Source: Alphaproteobacteria bacterium (GTDB lineage: Bacteria > Pseudomonadota > Alphaproteobacteria > RF32 > CAG-239). From it: a stretch of 8,629 bases of DNA. Under the pieces are notes generated by a model. It saw nothing but the letters and a program-made list of their open reading frames with translations. It did no database searches and was not told the origin of the DNA. The stretch covers positions 1 through 8,629 of the forward strand of contig JAGCFG010000031.1 of NCBI GenBank assembly GCA_017650255.1. Reading direction: 5' to 3'. The position numbers were made by a program, and so were the translations under genes. Shown one piece after another: positions 1-5,760 of the stretch (positions are counted from its first letter, which is position 1; every line of letters begins with the position of its first letter).

Positions 1-567
1 AACACAAGCCTGAGCGATAAACAATTCATCATTCAACAAGCCGGCAAAGCCTTCAAATATGTATACGGCACCCCGATTAACATTGCCTTTTTTACCGAAG
101 AAGAAGAAAGAGCCAGAAAACAAGCAATGGGCTTTTCCAAAGATGTGCACATCAACGCTGCCTATTACAAAGACGGCAAACTTCATTTTAATCTTGATCG
201 CCTAAAAGACAGCGACAACTACTATGCCGTCTCAGTATTGTTCCACGAGGCCACCCACCTTCGCCAAGATTTCGAAACTTTCAAAGACCCTCTTGTTGAA
301 CGCATTTTTAACAGCAATCTCAATCTGGCCGCATTATACGACGACATGATAAACGACAAAAAATCCCCCACATTTAAGGATTTTTATGCAATGCAGCCCA
401 ACGAAACTCACGCTCATGGCCTTCAAGAATATGTCGAACAGCTAATCGCCGAAAAAACCGGCATTGAAAAAACTCACTATACCGACTTGGGCTCCGAGGT
501 TAAAAATGTCCATAACAAAGCTTTCTCAATGGCAAAGTTGACACAATATCGCTCATCACAAAAATAA
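1..567 (+). CDS. C-terminal part of an HExxH (HEATH) zinc-metallopeptidase-like protein, 5' end outside window
   Basis: The frame is open from base 1, so the 188 residues seen are the C-terminal part of a longer protein; the ATG at 127 is internal, since in-frame coding continues upstream of it. Numbering from the first visible residue, HEATH at 82-86 fits a gluzincin-type HExxH site, with His82 and His86 as zinc ligands and Glu83 as the catalytic base. A downstream QPNETHAHG segment at 132-140 could supply the third ligand, Glu135; this is inferred from the usual spacing. The segment around 61-80 looks like the strand and helix preceding such a site. No membrane segment or signal can be judged without the N-terminus. 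The gene converges on mtnN, with 35 bases between the stops and no clear terminator hairpin. I do not recognise a named family; it could be a peptidase, or a zincin domain at the end of a large surface or effector-like protein. Confidence 0.75.
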   Translation, partial: NTSLSDKQFIIQQAGKAFKYVYGTPINIAFFTEEEERARKQAMGFSKDVHINAAYYKDGKLHFNLDRLKDSDNYYAVSVLFHEATHLRQDFETFKDPLVERIFNSNLNLAALYDDMINDKKSPTFKDFYAMQPNETHAHGLQEYVEQLIAEKTGIEKTHYTDLGSEVKNVHNKAFSMAKLTQYRSSQK

Positions 568-602
568 ATCACATTTCTCAATCAAAAAAGCAGCAATAAG
601 AA

Positions 603-1277
603 CTATTCTATCAACGATTTAATCACTTCTAGCGACTTTTCCGGCGCCTTGTTCCAAAAATCATAATATTGCTCATAATGGTTCTCAATTCCTGGAGTAT
701 CGCTGATAATGCGCATTGATAAAAACTCAATTCCATACATATAGCACACATGCGCAATCGCCGCCGATTCCATATCTATAGCCAATGCACTTTCAAAATG
801 TGACTTAATCTGCTTCAAATCCTCAAGTTTGCTCAAAAACTTGTCTCCGCTGACAATCAAACCGCCGGCAATTTTTGTATCACTCACAATCGCCAAAGCT
901 TTTTCCACCAGCTTTTCATCAGAATGAAACACCGCAGGAAATCCTTGCATTTGCCCCAATTCGTTTCCCTCTCCACAATCAACATCATGATAAATAATAT
1001 CTTTTCCCACCACAATATCCATCACGCTCAGCGAGGTATCAAGTCCGCCCGCCAAACCGGTATTGATAATCTTCTCCGGCTTATACAAATTTATCATCTC
1101 AACAGCAGCAGCCGCCGCACAAACCTTGCCCATACCGCTTTTCATCAAAACCACATCTTGATTATTGATTTTTCCGCTCGCAAAAGTCAGGTATCTATTG
1201 TTTTTCACTTCCGCATCTGTCAAAGCCTTACAAACCAAATCAAATTCATTTTGCATTGCAACAATAATGCCAATCAT
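603..1277 (-). CDS. mtnN: 5'-methylthioadenosine/S-adenosylhomocysteine nucleosidase
   Basis: This cytoplasmic enzyme (MTAN, Pfs) hydrolyses methylthioadenosine and S-adenosylhomocysteine to adenine plus the thioribose or ribosylhomocysteine. That removes inhibitors of polyamine synthesis and methylation. The protein has 224 residues, close to the usual 230. It begins with MIGIIVAMQNE, where Glu11 matches the conserved N-terminal Glu (Glu12 in E. coli). It also has SGMGKV at 47-52, NTGLAGGL at 72-79, GLIVSGDKF at 139-147, AIDMESAAIAHV at 166-177 with the ribose-binding Glu170, and ISDTPG at 191-196 with the catalytic Asp193. All three key acidic residues are therefore present. A purine-rich AAAGGGA lies 6 bases before the ATG. 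It follows apt by 12 bases and is almost certainly cotranscribed with it. The adenine it releases is the substrate of Apt. Confidence 0.95.
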   Translation of the reverse strand: MIGIIVAMQNEFDLVCKALTDAEVKNNRYLTFASGKINNQDVVLMKSGMGKVCAAAAAVEMINLYKPEKIINTGLAGGLDTSLSVMDIVVGKDIIYHDVDCGEGNELGQMQGFPAVFHSDEKLVEKALAIVSDTKIAGGLIVSGDKFLSKLEDLKQIKSHFESALAIDMESAAIAHVCYMYGIEFLSMRIISDTPGIENHYEQYYDFWNKAPEKSLEVIKSLIE

Positions 1278-1289
1278 CTTTTTCCCTTT

Positions 1290-1811
1290 CTAATATTTTA
1301 TAAATGTTTCAACCGGCGCATATTTTTCCAAAATATCTCGCCCTTTGCAAAATGTGAGTTCAATCAAAAAAGCACTCGCAACAATTTCTCCGCCGGCTTT
1401 TTGCACCAACTTGCAAGCCGCCTCCATTGTTCCGCCGGTTGCAATCACATCATCAATCAGCAAAACCCACTCACCTTTTTTAACTGCATCAACATGCATC
1501 TCAAGCATGGCCGAGCCATATTCCAAATCATAGCTTTCCTTATATGATTCATAAGGTAACTTCCCCGGTTTGCGCAACAAAACCAAACCGCAGCCGAGCT
1601 TATGCGCCAACGGCGCACCCAGCAAAAAGCCTCTAGCCTCAACCACCGCGACTTTATCAATTTTCACATTCTTAAAACGCTCATAAAAAAGATTGATAAT
1701 CTCGGCAAAAGTTTTGCCGTCACCCAAAGCCGGGGTAATATCTTTGAACACAATCCCCTTTGTCGGAAAATCTTTCACATCTCTGATACGTTGCTCAATT
1801 TCGTCATACAT
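1290..1811 (-). CDS. apt: Adenine phosphoribosyltransferase
   Basis: Apt salvages adenine with PRPP to give AMP and pyrophosphate in the cytoplasm. The product has 173 residues, normal for the family. Visible motifs are DFPTKGIVFKDITP at 14-27 (the N-terminal signature), EARGF at 58-62, RKPGKLP at 80-86, the ESYDLEYG flexible-loop region at 92-99, and the PRPP-binding loop VLLIDDVIATGGT at 116-128. The frame extends upstream to a TTG at 1841, but that codon lies inside the likely -10 hexamer. The ATG at 1811 is preceded by GGGG about 8 bases upstream and starts the normal MYDEIEQRIRDVKDFP N-terminus, so I chose it. The gene is first in an operon with mtnN, which makes its substrate. The pairing forms a closed salvage route from methylthioadenosine or S-adenosylhomocysteine to AMP. 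Confidence 0.95.
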   Translation of the reverse strand: MYDEIEQRIRDVKDFPTKGIVFKDITPALGDGKTFAEIINLFYERFKNVKIDKVAVVEARGFLLGAPLAHKLGCGLVLLRKPGKLPYESYKESYDLEYGSAMLEMHVDAVKKGEWVLLIDDVIATGGTMEAACKLVQKAGGEIVASAFLIELTFCKGRDILEKYAPVETFIKY

Positions 1812-1840
1812 AGCATTCGCCCCATAGTTATTCTGCCGCA

Positions 1841-1868
1841 ATTATGCCAAACTATCAGAAAAACTCAA
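1841..1868 (-). promoter_or_regulatory. Candidate sigma-70 promoter of apt-mtnN
   Basis: Read on the minus strand, a TTGAGT -35 (1863-1868) and a CATAAT -10 (1841-1846) are separated by 16 bases, each matching 4 or 5 of 6 consensus positions. Transcription would begin near 1834, leaving a leader of about 23 bases before the apt ATG at 1811. The -10 overlaps the alternative TTG start at 1841, which argues against that start. Confidence 0.6.
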
Positions 1869-1898
1869 TCATTCATCAAAAAATATCAACGATTATAT

Positions 1899-1924
1899 AA
1901 AAAAAGAGGAAGTAAAACTTCCTC
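1899..1924 (-). terminator. Rho-independent terminator of tRNA-Val
   Basis: On the minus strand the arms GAGGAAG and CTTCCTC (1918-1924 and 1906-1912) form a perfect 7-bp stem with a 5-base loop. It is followed by seven T residues (1905-1899). It begins 9 bases beyond the encoded CCA end of the tRNA and separates it from the downstream apt promoter. Confidence 0.85.
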
Positions 1925-1933
1925 TATCTAAAC

Positions 1934-2009
1934 TGGTGGGAGTTGAGAGGTTCGAACTCCCGACCCTCTCGGTGTAAACGAGATGCTCTTCCAGCTGAGC
2001 TAAACTCCC
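1934..2009 (-). tRNA. trnV: tRNA-Val, anticodon UAC
   Basis: The 76 bases fold into a complete cloverleaf. The acceptor pairs GGGAGTT with AACTCCC, and the D arm is GCTC/GAGC. The anticodon stem TCTCG/CGAGA holds the loop TTTACAC, in which TAC reads GTA and other valine codons. The T arm GGGAG/CTCTC (one G-U pair) encloses TTCGAAC. The discriminator A is followed by an encoded CCA. The gene has its own promoter upstream and a strong terminator downstream, so it is a stand-alone transcription unit. No integrase or attachment-site duplication is seen next to it. Confidence 0.97.
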
Positions 2010-2027
2010 ATCGTATTCACAAACAGT

Positions 2028-2056
2028 CTTATAAACAATTAAAAAAAATAAATCAA
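2028..2056 (-). promoter_or_regulatory. Candidate promoter of tRNA-Val
   Basis: On the minus strand, TTGATT (2051-2056) and TATAAG (2028-2033) are spaced by exactly 17 bases that are almost all A/T. Transcription would start near 2021, about 12 bases before the mature 5' end of the tRNA at 2009. Confidence 0.65.
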
Positions 2057-2089
2057 GCAAAAAATTTATATTTTTTCACATTTTTTGAA

Positions 2090-2401
2090 TTATCCGGTAA
2101 TTAATCCGGCAATTTTCAGCAATAACCAAAAATAAAGAACGAAAAAAATAAATTTCAAAAACCAACCTCTCTTGGAAATTTTTTCCGGCAAATACCCAAA
2201 AGTCAAAAATGCTATTGTATATACCGTAAAACCATCCAGCCATTCTGCCGGATTTAATATCTTGTCCTTAATCTCTCCCAAGTCGGCCGTTCCGAACAAA
2301 TCATACAACCAACCGCCCGTAATTGCCGGAATTGTAAACCACCCGCACACAAACAACAAAGCCTTGCGCCCATATTTCTTTTTCAGTTCTTGCCAAGTCA
2401 A
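2090..2401 (-). CDS. Small hypothetical inner-membrane protein, TTG start
   Basis: I do not recognise the family. The 103-residue product starts MTWQELKKKYGRK, a short positively charged N-terminus. Hydrophobic stretches follow at about 13-36, 57-72 and 80-102, so two or three membrane helices are likely. The loop at about 37-56 is polar and acidic, and KISKR at 74-78 is basic. The frame stays open up to the HU stop codon, but that extension would run through the HU terminator hairpin. A GGAG lies 7 bases before the TTG at 2401, just downstream of the hairpin and its T tract, which makes TTG the best start. No separate promoter fits between the HU terminator and this gene, so expression probably depends on read-through from HU or on a promoter inside it. 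No clear terminator follows. Confidence 0.6.
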   Translation of the reverse strand: MTWQELKKKYGRKALLFVCGWFTIPAITGGWLYDLFGTADLGEIKDKILNPAEWLDGFTVYTIAFLTFGYLPEKISKRGWFLKFIFFVLYFWLLLKIAGLITG

Positions 2402-2419
2402 TTTTTTTCTCCAAACACA

Positions 2420-2445
2420 AAAAAGAGGCGGCAAATAACCGCCTC
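2420..2445 (-). terminator. Rho-independent terminator of the HU gene
   Basis: On the minus strand, GAGGCGG (2445-2439) and CCGCCTC (2431-2425) form a 7-bp G+C-rich stem with a 7-base loop. A run of Ts follows from 2424 downward. It lies about 20 bases after the HU stop codon. Confidence 0.85.
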
Positions 2446-2464
2446 TCTCCATGAACATTTGCAA

Positions 2465-2743
2465 TTATTTCTTATTAACTGTTTCTTGCAAAGATTTACC
2501 GGGTTTAAATTTGGCAACTTTACGAGCAGGAATATTGATAGTAGCACCTGTGCGTGGGTTGTGACCTTTGGTAGCAGCACGTTTAGAAACACCAAAAGTA
2601 CCAAAACCAACCAAACGAACTTCATTGCCATATTTCAAAGAATTAACAATATTGTAGATGAATGCATCCAAAGCTTTTGCACTATCTGTTTTTGTTAAAC
2701 CGGATCTTTTAGACATATTAGAAATAAGCTCATTTTTATTCAT
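2465..2743 (-). CDS. hup: HU-family DNA-binding protein
   Basis: HU is a small nucleoid protein that binds and bends DNA as a dimer, with little sequence preference. The 92 residues match the family's usual 90-95. The N-terminal helical part is MNKNELISNMSKRSGLTKTDSAKAL. The signature runs from GFGTFGVSKRA at 46-56 to HNPRTG at 61-66, where Pro63 sits at the tip of the DNA-intercalating arm. INIPARKVAKFKPGK follows at 69-83. The frame extends upstream to 2893, but the ATG at 2743 has GGGAG 8 bases before it and gives the standard N-terminus, and the promoter lies inside the extension. It is a single gene with its own promoter and terminator. HU and IHF subunits share this fold; the sequence lacks features that would make me prefer IHF. 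Confidence 0.95.
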   Translation of the reverse strand: MNKNELISNMSKRSGLTKTDSAKALDAFIYNIVNSLKYGNEVRLVGFGTFGVSKRAATKGHNPRTGATINIPARKVAKFKPGKSLQETVNKK

Positions 2744-2781
2744 GAAAGGAACTCCCTTACTTAAAATGTTAATATCATAAA

Positions 2782-2802
2782 AGCGAAACACTTTGCCTCG
2801 CT
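2782..2802 (-). other. Small hairpin at the predicted 5' end of HU mRNA
   Basis: On the minus strand, AGCGA (2802-2798) and TCGCT (2786-2782) can pair around an 11-base loop, exactly where transcription from the predicted promoter would begin (about 2803). A 5'-terminal stem-loop could protect a highly expressed mRNA. The stem has only 5 pairs, so this is tentative. Confidence 0.3.
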
Positions 2803-2809
2803 GACAGAA

Positions 2810-2838
2810 ATTTAAGAACCTTTTTTTCTTGAAGTCAA
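2810..2838 (-). promoter_or_regulatory. Candidate sigma-70 promoter of the HU gene
   Basis: On the minus strand, a TTGACT -35 (2833-2838) and a TTAAAT -10 (2810-2815) are separated by exactly 17 bases. The predicted start near 2803 leaves a leader of about 60 bases before the ATG at 2743. The -35 is a 5-of-6 consensus match. Confidence 0.65.
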
Positions 2839-2944
2839 ATAAAATCAAACATTTTGAGCAAATTTTATTGATTTTATGCCCTAAAATAGGCATTTTTTAA
2901 CCCTTTATTAATCTTTAGCCCATATTTGGCGCGGTTTTCCGATT

Positions 2945-2985
2945 CTAAAAAAAATCCTCGCCAAAATTTCAGCGAGGATTCTTTT
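2945..2985 (-). terminator. Terminator of the DegT-family aminotransferase gene
   Basis: A perfect 9-bp inverted repeat pairs AATCCTCGC (2953-2961) with GCGAGGATT (2972-2980) around a 10-base loop. On the minus strand it runs straight into eight T residues, which is the direction expected for the aminotransferase gene ending at 3008. A T-rich stretch on the plus strand makes it possibly bidirectional. Confidence 0.85.
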
Positions 2986-3007
2986 TCTTTCAAAAATGAC
3001 AGATAAA

Positions 3008-4168
3008 TTATGCAGCTTTATTCATTTTTTTTGCAGCAAATTCATTCATCTTTGTGATAACATAGTCCAAATCTTCATCATCAAGATAAGGTGTCATCGG
3101 AATTGAAAGCACGGTCTTTGACAATTTTTCACAAACCGGCAGACTACGATTGTTCCAATCTTTATATGCAGTTTGTGTATTAACCGGACGCGGATAATAA
3201 GCACCGCACGGAATTCCGTTTTCTTTCAAATAAGTCATCAGCTCATCACGATCATTGCAAGCAATTGTATAAAGAGCATAAGCAGATTTGCAATTATCCA
3301 AAATTCTTTGCTTGCTGTAATATGAGCTGAGCTCATTGTCATAACGGCTGGCAACACGATAGCGATTTTGGAGCTCATTGTCAAAAACTGTCAGTTTTTG
3401 CAACAAAACAGCACCCTGAAAAGAGTTCATACGACCTGTCATGCCCAAGCGAACATTATCATAGTGATCCTCAGGGCTCATACCATGAACGCGGCAAGAC
3501 TTAACAATTTCGTTTTCTTCGTTTGTATTAGAAAATACTGCACCGCCGTCACCATAGCAACCGAGAGGTTTTGTCGGATAAAAAGATGTAGCTGTCATAT
3601 CCGCGATAGAGCCGGCTCTTTTGCCTTTATAAATAGAACCGTAAGATTGGCACGAATCAGACAAAACTTTCATGCCATACTCGCGCGCAATACTGATAAT
3701 TTCATCATATTCACAAGGAGAACCGAAGATATCGACAGCAATAACTGCCTTCAAATTCAATTTTCCTTCTTTTTTAACTTCTTCAATAGCACGACGCAAA
3801 TCTGCAGGATCCATATTGAAAGTATCCGGCTTAGAATCAACAAATATTGGAGTTGCACCAAGCAAAACCGGAGCTTCTGCCGAAGCAACAAATGTAAACG
3901 AAGAAACAAATACAGCATCACCGCTCTTTACACCCCAAGCCATCAAAGCCAGAGTCAAAGCATCTGTTCCCGAACCGCAGGTAGAGCAATATTTTACATT
4001 TGAATATTGTGCCAATTTTTCATCCGACTCTTTGGTTTCCGGACCTTGGCAATATGCACCGTGATTCAAAATATTTTCAAAAGCATTCAAAAATTTTTCT
4101 TTACCTATAACATTTTGCGAAGTTTTGCAGTCAAACAACATAATAGGTTTGTTCGGTTTTGTGGTCAT
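3008..4168 (-). CDS. DegT/DnrJ/EryC1/StrS-family PLP-dependent sugar aminotransferase
   Basis: Enzymes of this family transfer an amino group, usually from glutamate, to a keto group of a nucleotide-linked sugar destined for surface polysaccharide. The 386-residue protein has the expected layout: HGAYCQGPE at 36-44, CGSGTDALTLAL at 64-75 (phosphate binding), FTFVASAEA at 91-99, and LSDSCQSYGS at 169-178 with Asp171 at the position that contacts the PLP ring nitrogen. TSFYPTKPLGCYGDGGAV at 194-211 carries the PLP lysine, Lys200. MTGRMNSFQGAVLLQKL at 243-259 and the late HYP-like GAYYPRP are also typical. From memory the CYGDGGA block resembles WbpE-type enzymes acting on UDP-3-keto-sugars, but the substrate cannot be fixed from sequence. 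The ATG at 4168 has AAGGA 7 bases before it and is preferred over a TTG at 4195. It sits alone, with no sugar genes nearby, and has its own terminator. Confidence 0.9.
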   Translation of the reverse strand: MTTKPNKPIMLFDCKTSQNVIGKEKFLNAFENILNHGAYCQGPETKESDEKLAQYSNVKYCSTCGSGTDALTLALMAWGVKSGDAVFVSSFTFVASAEAPVLLGATPIFVDSKPDTFNMDPADLRRAIEEVKKEGKLNLKAVIAVDIFGSPCEYDEIISIAREYGMKVLSDSCQSYGSIYKGKRAGSIADMTATSFYPTKPLGCYGDGGAVFSNTNEENEIVKSCRVHGMSPEDHYDNVRLGMTGRMNSFQGAVLLQKLTVFDNELQNRYRVASRYDNELSSYYSKQRILDNCKSAYALYTIACNDRDELMTYLKENGIPCGAYYPRPVNTQTAYKDWNNRSLPVCEKLSKTVLSIPMTPYLDDEDLDYVITKMNEFAAKKMNKAA

Positions 4169-4204
4169 TTCCATATCCTTATAAAAAAGTTTCAACTGGA
4201 GAGG

Positions 4205-4233
4205 ATGTTACGACACAACAAATCATTTTGCAA
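4205..4233 (-). promoter_or_regulatory. Possible promoter of the aminotransferase gene
   Basis: On the minus strand, TTGCAA (4228-4233) and TAACAT (4205-4210) are 17 bases apart, each matching 4 of 6 consensus positions. Transcription would begin near 4198, with a leader of about 30 bases. It lies back to back with the mlaA promoter in a 169-base divergent region that contains no gene. Confidence 0.4.
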
Positions 4234-4271
4234 AACACAAAAAATTTCTTTATTGTAACAAAAAAATTTAT

Positions 4272-4300
4272 TTGCCAATATTGAAATCCGGTGCTATAAT
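4272..4300 (+). promoter_or_regulatory. Near-consensus sigma-70 promoter of mlaA-mlaC
   Basis: TTGCCA (4272-4277) and a perfect TATAAT (4295-4300) are separated by exactly 17 bases. Transcription should start near 4307, leaving a leader of about 30 bases before the TTG start of mlaA at 4338. This is the strongest promoter match in the window. Confidence 0.8.
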
Positions 4301-4337
4301 CGCGCGCAAAAGGTCACATATAATAAGGAGAAAAACT

Positions 4338-5078
4338 TTGTTAAAGCGTCTTATTGCTTGCGTTGCCGTATTTTCATCTGTCTCTTTGCCTGCCTTCGCC
4401 CAAGAGGACGACAGCTGGCTGGAGACGTATAATCGCAATATGTTCGACTTTAATATGACTGTAGATAAATATGTCATGAAGCCGGTTGCCAAAGGCTATC
4501 GCGCCGTTACCACCCAATCTGTTCGCAACCGCATCACTTCCGCAATCGACAATACAGAAGAACCTGCAACTGCCATAAACCACCTTTTGCAATTGCAACC
4601 GAAAAAAAATATAAAATCTATCGGTCGTTTTCTTATCAACACCACCTTAGGGCTTGGCGGAATGTTTGATGTTGCTTCCGGCTGGGGCCTAACCAAAGAG
4701 CCGACTGGCTTTGACGAGACTCTTGCCAAATATTGTGTTCCTGACGGGCCGTTTGTTGTTGTTCCTCTCCTCGGTTTATATACTCCGAGAGACTTCACAG
4801 GATATATTGCCGATGGTTTTGCAAACCCTGTATATTGGGGAGCAATCAACGACAAAAACTATTCAGCAAAAATATCCTATGGCTTTGCTGCCGTCAAAGC
4901 AATCAACTCTCGTGAAAGAAGTCTTGATTTGATTGACGATTTGCAAAAAAGTTCGGTTGATTTTTATTCAACCGCCCGCTCAGCATATTTACAAAATCGC
5001 CAAAAATTGAACGGACTATGCGGCTCTGCCTCATCTGCGCCAAGTTACGATTTTGACTTTGACGAAGAAGACTACTAA
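4338..5078 (+). CDS. mlaA: MlaA/VacJ-family outer-membrane phospholipid transport protein
   Basis: MlaA sits in the outer membrane and removes misplaced phospholipids from the outer leaflet. It passes them to periplasmic MlaC for return to the inner membrane. The 246-residue protein shows family blocks in order: ETYNRNMFDFNMTVDKYVMKP at 29-49, AKGYRAVTTQSVR at 51-63, GRFLINTTLGLGGMFD at 96-111, ETLAKYCVPDGPFVVVPLLG at 127-146 and the RDFTGYIAD region at 151-159. The start is TTG at 4338, with AGGAG 7 bases upstream; a longer frame would begin inside the promoter. The N-terminus is a Sec signal with likely cleavage after AFA (residue 21). LIAC at 5-8 resembles a lipobox, but only seven residues precede the Cys, so lipidation looks unlikely, unlike E. 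coli MlaA. The tail DFDFDEEDY is very acidic. It is followed by mlaC after 24 bases. Confidence 0.92.
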   Translation: MLKRLIACVAVFSSVSLPAFAQEDDSWLETYNRNMFDFNMTVDKYVMKPVAKGYRAVTTQSVRNRITSAIDNTEEPATAINHLLQLQPKKNIKSIGRFLINTTLGLGGMFDVASGWGLTKEPTGFDETLAKYCVPDGPFVVVPLLGLYTPRDFTGYIADGFANPVYWGAINDKNYSAKISYGFAAVKAINSRERSLDLIDDLQKSSVDFYSTARSAYLQNRQKLNGLCGSASSAPSYDFDFDEEDY

Positions 5079-5102
5079 AAACTATCAAATATGGAGAACT
5101 TT

Positions 5103-5705
5103 ATGAATAAATATATAGCATTTATCTTTTCTGCTTTGTTTTTGTTTTCACAAAATGCCAAAGCCGAAGTCGATGCCACCGCAGCAGAAAACTTTGTTAA
5201 AGAAACAACTCAGAAAGGTATTGTAGAAATTATAAATTCCAACGCCTCACAAGCTGAGCGCAATGCCAGATTTGAAAAACTTTTTAATTCTGCCTTAGAT
5301 CTCAAATTTATCGGACAATTTGTTCTCGGACGCAACTGGAAAACAGCCTCCGCCGAACAACGTGAAAAATTTATTGATATCTATCGCAAACTAAATGTAA
5401 AAACCTGGTCAAAGCGTTTTGACGAATTTAAGGGCAAAGAGTTTATCTTCAAAGGCACATCACCTTCATCTTCTGCCAATCAAATTTTTGTAAACTCCAT
5501 TGTTCCTATGGAAAATGCTCAGCCGGCATCTGTCGTCTGGAGAGTTAAAGAAATCGACGGAAAATTCAAAATTGTCGATATCATTATTGAAAACGTCAGT
5601 TTGGCAATCACTGCACGCAATGAATATACCGCTTTCATCAAAAAATCTCCCGATGGCTTAAATGGTTTGATTGCCGACCTAGAAAAAAAGGTCGCGCAGG
5701 AATAA
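5103..5705 (+). CDS. mlaC: MlaC-family periplasmic phospholipid-binding protein
   Basis: MlaC (Ttg2D, toluene-tolerance family) is the soluble periplasmic shuttle that carries phospholipid between MlaA and the inner-membrane MlaFEDB transporter. The precursor has 200 residues with a Sec signal MNKYIAFIFSALFLFSQNAKA cleaved after residue 21. The mature part shows the family pattern: an N-terminal helix (TAAENFVKETTQKGI), the LDLKFIGQFVLGRNWKTAS block, which matches the conserved region ending in a GR.W motif, FIDIYRKLNVKTWSKRF, and the WRVKEIDGKFKIVDIIIENVSLAITARNEY block near the C-terminus. The ATG at 5103 has GGAG 6 bases upstream and is preferred over the ATG at 5091, which contains part of that ribosome-binding site. 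It is the last gene of the operon with mlaA. No mlaB, D, E or F gene is in this window, so the transporter must be encoded elsewhere. Confidence 0.92.
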   Translation: MNKYIAFIFSALFLFSQNAKAEVDATAAENFVKETTQKGIVEIINSNASQAERNARFEKLFNSALDLKFIGQFVLGRNWKTASAEQREKFIDIYRKLNVKTWSKRFDEFKGKEFIFKGTSPSSSANQIFVNSIVPMENAQPASVVWRVKEIDGKFKIVDIIIENVSLAITARNEYTAFIKKSPDGLNGLIADLEKKVAQE

Positions 5706-5721
5706 TCTTTTTAGTTTCAAC

Positions 5722-5751
5722 AAAAAAGCCGCCCATTAGGACGGCTTTTTT
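5722..5751. terminator. Bidirectional terminator between mlaC and the outer-membrane barrel gene
   Basis: AAAAAAGCCG (5722-5731) pairs with CGGCTTTTTT (5742-5751); after one C/A mismatch two further C-G pairs close an ATTA loop. Six Ts follow the G+C core on both strands. It lies 17 bases after the mlaC stop and 10 bases after the stop of the convergent gene, so it serves both. Confidence 0.88.
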
Positions 5752-5760
5752 CATTGCCTT

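Noticed and set aside
924..1547. Open frame of 207 codons on the plus strand
   Set aside because: It lies antisense to mtnN and apt, both firmly identified. Its product is rich in His, Asn and Ile without any domain pattern, and it has no sensible ribosome-binding site.
1934..2009. tRNA-Val as an integration site for a mobile element
   Set aside because: No integrase, no duplicated 3' tRNA fragment and no foreign-looking genes lie on either side; the neighbours are housekeeping genes.
2744..2893. Upstream extension of the HU protein by 50 residues
   Set aside because: The extension would span the predicted promoter and lacks a good ribosome-binding site, and HU proteins of this type begin at MNKNEL-like sequences.
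3368..4003. Open frame of 211 codons on the plus strand
   Set aside because: It is antisense to the aminotransferase gene, whose catalytic motifs are intact. The translated product has low-complexity Arg/Asn/Ile composition and no recognisable domain.
4272..4337. N-terminal extension of MlaA from a TTG at 4272
   Set aside because: The TTG is the first part of the -35 hexamer and the extension spans the TATAAT. It would place a basic stretch before the signal peptide, and no ribosome-binding site precedes it.
4359..4361. Lipobox cysteine in MlaA (LIAC)
   Set aside because: Only seven residues precede the cysteine, too short for the n- and h-regions of a lipoprotein signal. An AFA cleavage site 13 residues later fits signal peptidase I better.
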